From: Bradyrhizobium lablabi
GTDB lineage: Bacteria; Pseudomonadota; Alphaproteobacteria; Rhizobiales; Xanthobacteraceae
Direction: 5' to 3'
NCBI RefSeq assembly: GCF_018129385.1
Contig: NZ_JAFCLN010000001.1
Coordinates: forward strand, 682,001-746,000
Length of the DNA stretch: 64,000 bases
Made by a program: the position numbers and the translations under genes
Notes under the pieces: generated by a model
Database searches by the model: none
Seen by the model: only the letters and a program-made list of their open reading frames with translations
Told to the model about the DNA's origin: nothing
Shown here: one piece after another, positions 44,451 to 53,569 of the stretch
How positions within the stretch are numbered: the stretch's first letter is position 1
Layout: each line of letters starts with the position of its first letter

Positions 44451-45568
44451 TCGCCGGGCCGCAGTTGCCGCGCGCCGTGGGCGTGTTCATCTCCTTCGCG
44501 GCGCTGCTGCGCGTGAACGGCTTTGCCGTCGCGCCGGAACAGACCACCGCGTTTCTCGCGGCCATCGAGTTGCTCGGCCCCCGACATGTTGAAGATATCC
44601 GCCAGGCCGGACTTGCGACGCTCGCCCCTCCGCCGGAGCGCCGCGCGACCTATGACCGGCTGTTCGATCTGCATTTTCGCGGCAGCGATTCCTTCGAGGG
44701 CACAGCCTCGGATGAAGACGAGCAGATCGTGCGGCTCCAGGAGGAAGGCCGCGGGCAGGAAGAACCGCTCGCGTCCGACGACATCAACGAATCCGGCCTG
44801 ACCGCCGCCCGCGCCGAAGCGCTGGTTGACCGGCGTTTCGCGCAAGGTTTGACGGGCGATGCCCTGCGCCGGCTCGCACGCGAGGCGCCGCGCCGATTGC
44901 CGCGGAGACGCGGCCACCGGCGCATGCGCGCGCGCCGCGGCCCGTTCGCCGATCTGCGCCGCACCTTGCGCGACAGCGTGCGCAATGACGGCGAGATATT
45001 GCGGCTTGGACGGCTGAGGCGGCGCAGCCGGCCGCGCAAGGTGCTGCTGCTGATCGACGTCTCCGGCTCGATGAAACAGCGGACCGAAGAGAACATGAGG
45101 CTCGCCCATGCCCTGATGCATGCGGCGCCCAATGTCGAGGTCTTTACCTTCGGAACGCGGCTGACGCGCGTCACCCGCGCGCTGCGCGTGAAGCGGGCCG
45201 AACAGGCGCTCAATGCGGCGGCGCATCTGGTCAGCGACTGGGACGGCGGCACCCGCATCGGCGATGCGCTACAGGCCTTTCTCGCGGTGCCGCGCTTTGC
45301 CGCCTACGCGCGCGGTGCCGCCGTCGTGATTCTCTCCGATGGACTGGAGCGCGGCGATGTTTCCGCCTTGCGCGATGCGGTTGCAAAGCTGTCGCTCCAG
45401 GCATGGCGGCTGAGCTGGCTGACGCCGCTCGCGACCGGGCCCGGCTTTCAGCCGCAGACCGAAGCGCTGCTCGCGATCGCGCGCTTTGTCGACGATCTCG
45501 CCGGCGGCGGCTCCAGCGCGGCGATCGTCTCGCATGTCCTGTCGCTGGCACGGAGGAAAGCGGCGTGA
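44447..45568 (+). CDS. VWA domain protein (CoxE-like)
   Basis: A 373-residue partner of the MoxR-type ATPase. The C-terminal half has a von Willebrand A domain with the metal site DVSGSM (in LLIDVSGSMKQRTEE), and FGTRLTRVTRAL follows. The N-terminal half is charged and lacks other domains. CoxE-type proteins bind the ATPase and the immature hydroxylase. Together with the FAD, Fe-S and Mo genes it completes a maturation set. Confidence 0.9.
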
Positions 45569-45669
45569 CTCCGCCCCGAGCCGCGCGAGGAAATTTTCAA
45601 GAGCACCGCCATGCGCGTGCAGCGATGCGCCACGGACGGTTGGGAACAACAGAGACAAGGGAGGGATGA

Positions 45670-46518
45670 ATGCCGCTGGAGATCAAGATTCTGGATTATG
45701 GCGACATCGAGCTGGAATCGAGTTTTCTCGTGCTCGGCCGGGATTGCGGCCGCACCCGCCGCGTCCTCACGCTGGGCTTCCTGATCGTTGGCGGCCCCTA
45801 TCCGGTCGTCGTCGACACCGGCTATCGCTCCAACCAGATCATGGAAACGCTGGGCATGCGCGGCTTGCAGTACCACGAGAACATGATCGAGAACCAGTTA
45901 GCGCGCCACGGCGTGCGCATGGGCGACGTCCGCTTTGTCTGCCACACCCATCTGCACATCGACCACGCCGGCAAGGATGACCTGTTCCCGATGAACACGA
46001 CGGTCGTGCTCAACCGGCGCGAATTGGAATATTCCGTTTCGGGCCTCATGCATCCGCAATATCCGGCGCCCGATATCAAGCATCTGATCGATCGCCTGCA
46101 CACCAAAAGCGCTCTGCGCTTCCTCGATCTCGAGATCACCGGTCCGATCGAGCTGATGCCAGGCGTCTATTGCGACGCCGCCAATGCCCATACCGAAGGC
46201 TCGATGAACATCATCGTCCACACCGCCGACGGCATCGCCACCATCTGCGGCGACGTGATCTATGATTTCAACGACCAGATCGTTACGCCCTTCAACGAGA
46301 TCCACGATTGGGAGCCTCGCACGACAGGCAATCATGGCACCAGCAAGCGCGCAGAAAAAGCCGCGATCAAGAAGCTGCTCTCCAGCTCGCGATATCTGCT
46401 GCCGGTGCACGACCGCCCCGCCAAGATCGAAGGTGGCGTCGTGGTCGGCCGCTTGCACGACCAGGTGCCCGGCCCCGTGGTCCAGACCTTGCCGCGGCGT
46501 GACTGGTTCCCGGCATAA
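45670..46518 (+). CDS. Metallo-beta-lactamase-fold hydrolase (AHL-lactonase-like)
   Basis: A 282-residue zinc hydrolase. CHTHLHIDHAGKD (about 91-103) is the HxHxDH metal motif, and NAHTEGSMNII and CGDVIYDF add the next His and Asp. It resembles N-acyl-homoserine lactonases and related ring-opening hydrolases; it has no signal peptide. A gap of about 100 bases separates it from the VWA gene. In a Mo-hydroxylase operon, lactone or cyclic-amide opening is a more plausible job than quorum quenching, but this is inference. Confidence 0.87.
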   Translation: MPLEIKILDYGDIELESSFLVLGRDCGRTRRVLTLGFLIVGGPYPVVVDTGYRSNQIMETLGMRGLQYHENMIENQLARHGVRMGDVRFVCHTHLHIDHAGKDDLFPMNTTVVLNRRELEYSVSGLMHPQYPAPDIKHLIDRLHTKSALRFLDLEITGPIELMPGVYCDAANAHTEGSMNIIVHTADGIATICGDVIYDFNDQIVTPFNEIHDWEPRTTGNHGTSKRAEKAAIKKLLSSSRYLLPVHDRPAKIEGGVVVGRLHDQVPGPVVQTLPRRDWFPA

Positions 46519-46529
46519 GGACGCAACCG

Positions 46530-48101
46530 ATGACGCATGTCACCCTGCGGACCGGATTTGAAGACCTGATCGATCCCTACGCGCCGGTCGGCCAGGTGGG
46601 GACGGGTTTTGACTTCACGGAAGGGCCGATCTGGCATCCGGTGGATCAGTATCTGCTGTTCTCCGACATGCCGGCCGATGTGCGCCGGCGCTGGGATATC
46701 AGGCGCGGTGTGGTCGAGGTCAGGCGTCCTTCGAACAAATGCAACGGCATGACCTATGACGCCGAGTTGAACCTGATCGTCTGCGAGCACGCGACCTCTT
46801 CCCTCATCCGCGAACGGCCCGACGGACGGCGCGAGGTGCTCGCCTCGCATTTCGAGAACCAGGAGTTCAACAGCCCGAACGACGTCTGCGTGCACTCCTC
46901 CGGCGCGATCTATTTCAGCGATCCCTGGTACGGGCGCATGCCGGTCTATGGCGTCGAGCGGCCGCGGCAGCTCGGTTTCCAGGGCGTCTATCGCATTCCG
47001 CCCGCCGGGGGCGCGCCGAAATTACTGGTCGACCGCCATCTATTCGAGCAGCCGAACGGATTGTGCTTCTCGCCCGACGAGCGCGTACTTTACGTCAACG
47101 ACACCGTGCAGGCGGTGATCCGCGCCTTCGATGTCGAGGCCGATGGCGCACTTTCCAATCCCCGCACGTTTGCAAGCGGCATCCGCTCCGAACTCGAACC
47201 TGGGCTGCCCGACGGCATGAAATGCGACCAGCGCGGCAATGTCTGGGTCACGGCGCCCGGCGGCGTCTGGGTCTATTCCCCCGCCGGCGATCTGCTCGGT
47301 AAGGTCCGCCTTCCCGAACTGGTCGCCAACCTCGCCTGGGGCGGCGCCGATTTCCGCACGCTTTATCTGACCGCGACCCATTCGGTCTATGCGATCCCGA
47401 CCAGGGTCGGACCGCGTCACGAACCCTATATGAGCGGCAAACCTAGCGGCGCCGGCGCAGCTTCCGCTGCACCAGCACCTATTCTAAACGGCGGCGATAT
47501 GCAGCTCGATCCAAAACGCTGCGCGATGATCATCCAGGATCTCCAGAACGACGTCATCATGGAAGGCGGCGCCTTCGCAGATTCAGGATCGCCCGGCCAC
47601 GCCCGCCAGCAGCGTGTCGTCGACAATGTCCGTCGCCTCGCAGACGCCGCCCGCGCACGCGGCGTCGTCATCATCCATGTCTGGTTCATCGTCGAGGCCG
47701 GCGCACCCGGCGTCACCCTCAACGCGCCGCTGTTCGAGGGGCTGGTCGACAGCAAGGCGATGGTGCGCGGCAGTTGGGGCGCGGCGCCGGTCGCAGGCCT
47801 CGAGCCGCGCGGCGGCGATTTCGTGGTCGAAAAGATGCGCATGAGCGCCTGGGAAGGCACAAGGCTGGAAACCATTTTGAAGGCGACCGGCCGCGACATG
47901 ATCATCAATACCGGAGCCTGGACCAATATGTCGGTCGAGCACACCGCGCGCACCGGCGCCGACAAAGGCTATTTCATGATCGTGCCGGAGGATTGCTGCT
48001 CGACGATGAACGCCGACTGGCACAACGCATCGATCAACTTCGCGCTACAGAACGTCTCGATCGTGACCAACGCCGAGGCCGTCATCAAGGCGCTCGGCTG
48101 A
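46530..48101 (+). CDS. Fusion of SMP-30/gluconolactonase and isochorismatase-like domains
   Basis: A 523-residue protein with two hydrolase domains. Residues 1-300 form an SMP-30-type beta-propeller (GTGFDFTEGPIWHP, NSPNDVCVHSSGAIYFSDP, EQPNGLCFSPDE), which opens lactones with a divalent metal. An Ala/Pro linker follows, then an isochorismatase/cysteine-hydrolase domain from about 330. It has IIQDLQND (Asp) and VEKMRMSAW (Lys), but the nucleophile position is NMSVEHTAR with Ser468 where most members have Cys. The frame is continuous. Hydrolysing a lactone and then an amide would suit late steps of an N-heterocycle pathway. Confidence 0.9.
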   Translation: MTHVTLRTGFEDLIDPYAPVGQVGTGFDFTEGPIWHPVDQYLLFSDMPADVRRRWDIRRGVVEVRRPSNKCNGMTYDAELNLIVCEHATSSLIRERPDGRREVLASHFENQEFNSPNDVCVHSSGAIYFSDPWYGRMPVYGVERPRQLGFQGVYRIPPAGGAPKLLVDRHLFEQPNGLCFSPDERVLYVNDTVQAVIRAFDVEADGALSNPRTFASGIRSELEPGLPDGMKCDQRGNVWVTAPGGVWVYSPAGDLLGKVRLPELVANLAWGGADFRTLYLTATHSVYAIPTRVGPRHEPYMSGKPSGAGAASAAPAPILNGGDMQLDPKRCAMIIQDLQNDVIMEGGAFADSGSPGHARQQRVVDNVRRLADAARARGVVIIHVWFIVEAGAPGVTLNAPLFEGLVDSKAMVRGSWGAAPVAGLEPRGGDFVVEKMRMSAWEGTRLETILKATGRDMIINTGAWTNMSVEHTARTGADKGYFMIVPEDCCSTMNADWHNASINFALQNVSIVTNAEAVIKALG

Positions 48102-48113
48102 AAGGCACGCAGG

Positions 48114-48740
48114 GTGCCAAAACTGCTTCACATCGCCTGCTCGCCGCGCGCCGATTCTGAATCGGCCGCAGCCGCGCGCGTTTTCCTGGATCGTTTCCGA
48201 ACGGCGCGGCCGGACTGGGACATCGACGCGATGAACCTCTGGAAGGATTACCTGCCGGAATTCGAAGGCTACATCCTGGAAGCCAAATATTCCCGCATCG
48301 GTGGGCGCGGTTTCACCGACTCGCAGCGCGATGCCTTTGCCGTCGCCGAGCGCATCGCGGTTCGCTTCTCGCTGGCCGAACGCGTGCTGATTTCGACGCC
48401 GATGTGGAATTTTGGCATTCCCTACAAGCTCAAGCAATGGATCGACGTGATCACGCAGCCCGGATTGACATTCCGGTTCGATCCCGCGCAAGGCTACTTG
48501 CCGCTACTCAAGGATCGGCCGACGGTCGTGATCATCGCCAGCGGCAGCGATTTCGTCACCGGCATGAACCGCGGCCGCATCGACATGGCAACGCCCTATT
48601 TGCGCGAGGCGCTTCGCTTCATCGGCGTCAGCAATGTGCGCTTCGTGCCGATCGGCCCGACCGCCGGACCGGCCGAGCCGATCAGGGCTGCGCGCGAAAG
48701 CGTCCATCAGCGCCTCATCTCACTGGCGGCGAGTTTTTGA
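48114..48740 (+). CDS. NAD(P)H quinone/azo-reductase family flavoprotein (AzoR-like)
   Basis: A 208-residue flavodoxin-like FMN enzyme. PKLLHIACSPRADSESAAAARVFL is the phosphate-binding N-terminus, and STPMWNFGIPYKLKQWIDVI and ASGSDF are AzoR-type. GTG at 48114 follows the fusion gene by 12 bases. AzoR proteins reduce quinones and azo dyes with NADH; in this operon it may recycle a quinone product. It is the last gene of the plus-strand run; a 365-base gap follows. Confidence 0.88.
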   Translation: MPKLLHIACSPRADSESAAAARVFLDRFRTARPDWDIDAMNLWKDYLPEFEGYILEAKYSRIGGRGFTDSQRDAFAVAERIAVRFSLAERVLISTPMWNFGIPYKLKQWIDVITQPGLTFRFDPAQGYLPLLKDRPTVVIIASGSDFVTGMNRGRIDMATPYLREALRFIGVSNVRFVPIGPTAGPAEPIRAARESVHQRLISLAASF

Positions 48741-49105
48741 ACGCTGCCGCAAACTGCCGGAAAACCCGCTGCTCGCTGCCCACTCACGATTGGATGATCA
48801 CCGGAATCACTTCATAGTGGGCACTCAGCCGGGGGGGCTGATCCGTTTGTCCGCGACATTGCAATACCTAACGCGACGTTCTCCTTGCCGAGAGAAATTT
48901 CCCTGCGTGTTCAACGCTTTGAGAACCCGTCATAGGCGGAATGGCCTGCCGGTTCGGCTGGGTATCGTGCGTTGCTGCCTAACGCCGTCGAGCCGTTTGG
49001 CTCGTGCGCCTCGCGGCCGGCGAAGCATCCGTATGACTACGGGTGGGCCAGTGGCACGAACTCTGCATAGGCCAAGCCAGCACTTGCATCACTACGAAGG
49101 ACACC
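48741..49105. other. Intergenic region, 365 bp, with a sigma-54-like promoter at its right end
   Basis: No coding frame with family resemblance. A run of seven G lies near 48830. The right end carries TGGCAC-N5-CTGCA (listed separately). Confidence 0.5.
49052..49068 (+). promoter_or_regulatory. Sigma-54 (RpoN)-like promoter
   Basis: TGGCACGAACTCTGCAT matches the -24/-12 pattern TGGCAC-N5-TTGCA with one mismatch (C for T at the -12 box) and the invariant GG and GC dinucleotides 10 bases apart. The start codon of the small gene is 37 bases further, giving a leader of about 26 bases with a GAAGGA ribosome site. No activator site was identified. Confidence 0.55.
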
Positions 49106-49321
49106 ATGCTCGTTACTCTTGTCGCTATTCTCTGCAATGGCCAGCTTTGCCTGGAGAAGGTCGTTACAACCAGTGAGCAGTCAGGCATCACCATGACGGC
49201 CTGCGCGGTCCATGGCCAGATCGGGATCGCCGACTGGCTTGCCAAAGGGCCGTACCACGCATGGAAGCTGGAACGTTACAAATGCGTTCTGGGCACATAC
49301 GTCCCGAAGAAAGAGGCCTGA
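49106..49321 (+). CDS. Small hypothetical protein behind an RpoN-like promoter
   Basis: A 71-residue protein starting LVTLVAILCNGQLCLEKVVT. It has four cysteines (two early, one middle, one late) and an amphipathic mix; the start is too polar after residue 9 to be a typical signal peptide. ATG at 49106 has GAAGGA upstream; an in-frame GTG at 49043 overlaps the promoter and is rejected. No domain is recognised. Its promoter suggests expression under nitrogen limitation or another RpoN condition. Confidence 0.55.
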   Translation: MLVTLVAILCNGQLCLEKVVTTSEQSGITMTACAVHGQIGIADWLAKGPYHAWKLERYKCVLGTYVPKKEA

Positions 49322-49358
49322 GTCCGCACGGCTGATCGAACGGCCGCGCACGATCCAT

Positions 49359-50969
49359 TCACTTGCAGGCCGCATTTCCGGCATCTGCGATGGTGAGGAA
49401 AGTGATCGTGGCCGGCGCAAGCTCGACTGAACCGGCCGGCGATCTGATCGCAGCAAGGGACGGAAGACGATCTTCTGGATCGAGTTCGAGCACTGCTCCA
49501 TTGAGCTTCACTTCGGCGCCCTCCGGATGCTCGGCCGACAGTGTGTAGCGCTCGCTGGGAAGCGGCAGTTGAAGGATCGCGGCGGACGTTCGCGCTGTAT
49601 TGATCGCCAGCAATGTGACGTCTCCGGCAATGCCACGCCGGCAATGCGCATAGACGTGCGTCCCGCGATGCTCGCCGGCATCGAGAACAGTCGTGCCCAT
49701 GAGCCTGCGCCAGAGCAGCGCCGCCCAATAGTTCGGCCGCGGCTTTAACGTCGTCTCGTCAAGCAGGCCGTAATCGCTCGCAGCGAGCGTGTTGTGCGCG
49801 ACCACCTGCACGCCGGCCCTGGCGAGGCGGCCAAGCTGATCGAGATAGCGAAAGCTGTCGAGGAATGTGGAGGCCCAAGCGTCACCTCCGCAGGCGGCTT
49901 GAGCGGTTTCAGTGACCCATATCGGCTTGCCCGGCTCGAACTCGTCCCTGAGCGTTTGGTAAAGCGCGCGAGTCTGGTCCGTGCTCGCCAGCCAATCTTC
50001 CGACAGGGCATTTTCGGCCGTGACCCGGCCCGGTATGCCGGAGCACCGTTGCGAGACCGCGCCATAGTGATGATACGAAAAGACGTCGATGCCGGGTCCG
50101 GATGCCGTAAGAATATCCCGTGTGCTGATGGTGTCGGAGCCGGGCTGCGCCGCTGACGGCGATGCCGCGGTTTCTCCGGCCGAGCCGGGGCCCAGCACGG
50201 TCAAATCCGGATCGCTTTCCCTGATGAGCGCCCGAAAGATTTTGAAGTCGCGCCCGTAGGCCGTGGCGTCGTAGCCTTTTGGCGCTCCCCCGATCGCCGG
50301 CAGCGTGGGTTCGTTCATGAACTCGGCAGCGGCAACTCTGCCGCCGACGGATTTCGTATAAGCAAGGAAGCGGCGAGCCTGATCGCCCTGCCATTGACCC
50401 GCCGCATTCCGAACACCGGAGCCTATTGCCATGGAGGTCACGATGTCCGCGTCAACGGCGCGGGCGAAATCAATGACGCTCTTCCAGCGGTCGCGACCAA
50501 GCACGGCGGTGAAACCGCGCGGCGGCGCGGGCGGCGCGTGATCGCTGTCGGCAAAATATGTCGTGTTGGCCCAGGTGCCGCTTACACGCATGTAGGCCGG
50601 GCCGAGAGCAGCAGCCAATGTGCGTAGCCGCGGGTTGAGCAGGTCGATCGGCGCGCGATATTTGAAGAGGTCGGAGCGGCCGGCGCTGGCAGCGTCAGGG
50701 CTCGATGCAGCGGAAGCGCTGACCGCGTACGGCTTCCAGAATTCTCCGCCGGTAACCTCGACCATCTCCACATTGTAGGACTGAAAGCGCTCGCCGATCG
50801 TTCCGAGACGGGGTAGCCGTGAAGGAGCGACCTCAATCGTTGGCGCCTGGACAACGGCGCCCTCCGTTGCCGCGAGCGCGGCGACGGCAATTGCCGCAGC
50901 GGCGGCCAGTGCTCGGATCGGCCATTTCCGCGGGCATCTGCCGCAGCAATTGTTGAGAACAGAGACCAT
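49359..50969 (-). CDS. Exported GH79-like (heparanase/beta-glucuronidase type) glycosidase
   Basis: A 536-residue protein with an N-terminal membrane/signal segment (about 18-35). The fold and landmarks resemble glycoside hydrolase family 79: AAAEFMNEP with the acid/base Glu220, HHYGAV, and WVTETAQAACGG with the nucleophile Glu354. The stretch STFLDSFRYLDQLGRLARAGVQVVAH is heparanase-like. A beta-sandwich tail follows. It would cut glucuronides in plant or bacterial polymers outside the cytoplasm. It lies 15 bases after the TonB receptor gene on the same strand, so both are probably co-transcribed. Confidence 0.82.
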   Translation of the reverse strand: MVSVLNNCCGRCPRKWPIRALAAAAAIAVAALAATEGAVVQAPTIEVAPSRLPRLGTIGERFQSYNVEMVEVTGGEFWKPYAVSASAASSPDAASAGRSDLFKYRAPIDLLNPRLRTLAAALGPAYMRVSGTWANTTYFADSDHAPPAPPRGFTAVLGRDRWKSVIDFARAVDADIVTSMAIGSGVRNAAGQWQGDQARRFLAYTKSVGGRVAAAEFMNEPTLPAIGGAPKGYDATAYGRDFKIFRALIRESDPDLTVLGPGSAGETAASPSAAQPGSDTISTRDILTASGPGIDVFSYHHYGAVSQRCSGIPGRVTAENALSEDWLASTDQTRALYQTLRDEFEPGKPIWVTETAQAACGGDAWASTFLDSFRYLDQLGRLARAGVQVVAHNTLAASDYGLLDETTLKPRPNYWAALLWRRLMGTTVLDAGEHRGTHVYAHCRRGIAGDVTLLAINTARTSAAILQLPLPSERYTLSAEHPEGAEVKLNGAVLELDPEDRLPSLAAIRSPAGSVELAPATITFLTIADAGNAACK

Positions 50970-50984
50970 CTCGCGCCGTCAGTT

Positions 50985-53441
50985 TTAGAACGTCGCCTTG
51001 AGACCTGCGTAGAACGCGCGCGGCTGCGCCGGACTGACCGAGCGCGGATCAACGAATGGCGCGCCGCCATTGTAGAAGTTCGGCACGTCATCGGTTTGGA
51101 AGAAAGTACCGTAAGTCGCGTAGCGATTGTCGAAGATGTTATTCACGCGCCCATAAATCTGAAATGTCTTGTTGATCTGATACGAGGCGTGGACGTTGAA
51201 AACGGCGTAACCCGGCAGCCTCGGGAACTGGTTGGATTCATCCCCGGCAAAGAACTGGTTGCTGACGAACAGCGCGTCTCCGCCAACCTTGAAGGCATCG
51301 GTGATCCAGTAGTCGATGCCGGCCTTGATTCGATTGCGGGGGATCGCCGGAATTCGGTTGCCCGGCACAACCTGTATATTGCCGTCGACCGCAAACGGGC
51401 TGTTGGAGCCGAGTTGCATCGCATCGAGGAAGCGCGCGTCCACAAGGGTATAGCTGGCATATAGCTGTAGCGTCTTCGACGTCAGATTGACCTGGGCCTC
51501 GATGCCCTGGCGCCGCGTCCTTCCCACATTCTGGAAATAGCCGAAGCCCTGTAGCTCCGGGCTCGGGATCGCGAGGATGTCGTCGGCATTGGTGGCGCGG
51601 AACGCGCCGACCTTCCAACTGAGCGTGCCGACATTGAGCTCCGTCGTGCCGCGGAAACCGGCCTCAACGGTACGCGACACGACCTGCTTCAGCGGCGGGT
51701 CCGAGATGAGGAATGCGGCAGCGATACACGGGCGCGCCGGGTCGGCGCATGCGAGCTCCAGCGGCGTCGGTGCGCGATTGGCTTCGGAATAGCCGGCATA
51801 GGCCGTCAGGCCCGGCGTGATCTTGTAGGTGCCGCCGATCATCGGATTGAAGCGGCTGAACGTATGGCTGCCGTTGAGATCGGTGCCGATCAGATCCTGA
51901 AGGACGATGCTTGCATAATTGAACCGGCCGCCGCCCGAGATCGAAAACGCATCCGTCACGTCGAACGTATCGAGCATATAGAGGCCAGTGTATCGGTTGG
52001 TGGCGCGAAGATCGACCGGGCCGATCGAAACCGGCGTGCCGGATCGCCCGAGAAATATGCCGCTGCCGCTGACGACGTAATTCGGGTTGATCGTGCCCAA
52101 TTCCGCGCTGGCCCCGAAACGGGTGACGCCGGAATCGAAACTGGTGCCGATCATGAACTGATTGTTGTGACCGAACAACTGGTCGGTGTTGGTCGCCTGT
52201 AGCGTTGCTCCCGTCGTCGTCGAGCGGGTCGTTGTCCGGTCGATCTGCCCCAGCACGGCGTCGGCGGGAAAGGGATTTACGATCGGGACTCCGTTGAGAC
52301 CATTCGCGAAGGAAGTATCGTCGTTGAAGCAAAGGAACGCGTCATTGGGGGCCGCACATGGCTCCGTCTCGGTCGGGTTGCCGTCTACCGTCTTCTGCCT
52401 GAATGCACGAACCCGTGCCGAGCCTTCGATCGTCCAGGTCGGCGTGACATCGACCTTTCCGGTCAGGTTGGCATAGGCAACGCGGTTGTCCGTGGTCTGG
52501 GGCGTCGTATAGGTCGCGCCCCAATATTTCTGGAGCAATTCGACCGGCACGGTCGCAGCCGCGCCGAAATTGTTCTTGGCGGCACCTACGTTGAGGTGAA
52601 ACTCGCCGCTGTCGGTCCGGTAGCCGACATCGCCATAGAAGCGGCGGATCGCGGACTCCGAAAAATTGCGGTATCCGTTGTCGCGCACGCCTTCCAATGC
52701 GCCATAGACGGAAACATTGCCGAACTGCTTGCCATACTGCGCCGAACTCTGGATGCGTCCGAACGAGCCGCCCATCGTGTTGATTTCGGCGCCCTGGTAG
52801 TTGAAGCCATCCTTCATCTGCACGTTGACGGCACCGCCCAGCGCATTGAGTCCGAATGCGGGATTGTTGGTCACGACGGTGACGGACCTGATCGCGGCCG
52901 TCGGAATCAAATCCCAATGGACGGTGTCGCCGAACGCTTCATTGACGCGCACCCCGTTCTGGTAGACCGCGAGGCCTTGCGGCGTGCCGGAGACGGGCGA
53001 TGCGACAAAGCCGCGAAACTGGATATCCGGCATGAACGGGTTGCCGGTCGTATCGCTGACGATGATACCCGGCACCTGTTGCTGTAGCGCATCCGCGATG
53101 TTCAGCGAGTCGGTGCGCGCGATCTGCGCGGCGCCAACGGCATTGATGGCCGCCGGCACCTTGTCGACGTTCATTCCCGAGCCCACCGTCGGCGTGGGCG
53201 CCGTCGGATAGACGTAAACCCGTCGCACATTCCTGGCGGCGGTGGGGGTACGCGGCGCGCTTCTGCTGCGAGACGGTCTGGCGGCTGGCGCCGTCGGCGG
53301 GGCGGTTACCTCGATGGAGGGTAAGGCCTCGAGTTCCCCGGCCCTGTCCTGGGCTTGAACACGATCGTTCACCGCAACCAGACAGATCGACAACGCCCCG
53401 ATCGACAGGAATCGAGCACCCATCCACTTCATCCCCACCAT
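50985..53441 (-). CDS. TonB-dependent outer-membrane receptor
   Basis: An 818-residue receptor. A signal peptide ends near RVQAQ; a Pro/Arg-rich spacer follows; the plug is at about 96-212 (SLNIADALQQQVPGIIVSD, DIQFRGF, LNALGGAVNVQMKDG); the rest is a 22-strand barrel ending in the C-terminal FYAGLKATF with terminal Phe. It imports a metal chelate or similar large ligand with TonB energy. It lies between a glycosidase gene and a two-component system next to PQQ-dehydrogenase accessory genes. A lanthanide-chelate receptor like LutH is a reasonable hypothesis; a sugar-type receptor is the alternative. Confidence 0.92.
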   Translation of the reverse strand: MVGMKWMGARFLSIGALSICLVAVNDRVQAQDRAGELEALPSIEVTAPPTAPAARPSRSRSAPRTPTAARNVRRVYVYPTAPTPTVGSGMNVDKVPAAINAVGAAQIARTDSLNIADALQQQVPGIIVSDTTGNPFMPDIQFRGFVASPVSGTPQGLAVYQNGVRVNEAFGDTVHWDLIPTAAIRSVTVVTNNPAFGLNALGGAVNVQMKDGFNYQGAEINTMGGSFGRIQSSAQYGKQFGNVSVYGALEGVRDNGYRNFSESAIRRFYGDVGYRTDSGEFHLNVGAAKNNFGAAATVPVELLQKYWGATYTTPQTTDNRVAYANLTGKVDVTPTWTIEGSARVRAFRQKTVDGNPTETEPCAAPNDAFLCFNDDTSFANGLNGVPIVNPFPADAVLGQIDRTTTRSTTTGATLQATNTDQLFGHNNQFMIGTSFDSGVTRFGASAELGTINPNYVVSGSGIFLGRSGTPVSIGPVDLRATNRYTGLYMLDTFDVTDAFSISGGGRFNYASIVLQDLIGTDLNGSHTFSRFNPMIGGTYKITPGLTAYAGYSEANRAPTPLELACADPARPCIAAAFLISDPPLKQVVSRTVEAGFRGTTELNVGTLSWKVGAFRATNADDILAIPSPELQGFGYFQNVGRTRRQGIEAQVNLTSKTLQLYASYTLVDARFLDAMQLGSNSPFAVDGNIQVVPGNRIPAIPRNRIKAGIDYWITDAFKVGGDALFVSNQFFAGDESNQFPRLPGYAVFNVHASYQINKTFQIYGRVNNIFDNRYATYGTFFQTDDVPNFYNGGAPFVDPRSVSPAQPRAFYAGLKATF

Positions 53442-53552
53442 TCCGGCTGCCTGGTCCCCTGCCGGTCAGGTGCAAGCGATATTAGGGCGTCGGCAACATT
53501 GCGCTACGTTCAAAACGTCTCACTCGACCGAGCGCCTTCTTCCCGGTGGAAT

Positions 53553-53567
53553 CGGGAAAAATTCCCG
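53553..53567. promoter_or_regulatory. Candidate operator upstream of the TonB receptor
   Basis: CGGGAA-AAA-TTCCCG is a perfect 6-3-6 palindrome 112 bases before the receptor start and just past the kinase stop. It could be an operator for the receptor gene or a small terminator of the kinase gene. No known box is matched. Confidence 0.3.
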
Positions 53568-53569
53568 GA

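Noticed and set aside
45670..46518. Dedicated quorum-quenching lactonase
   Set aside because: The HxHxDH fold fits, but the setting in a catabolic run argues for another ester or lactone; kept as family-level call only.
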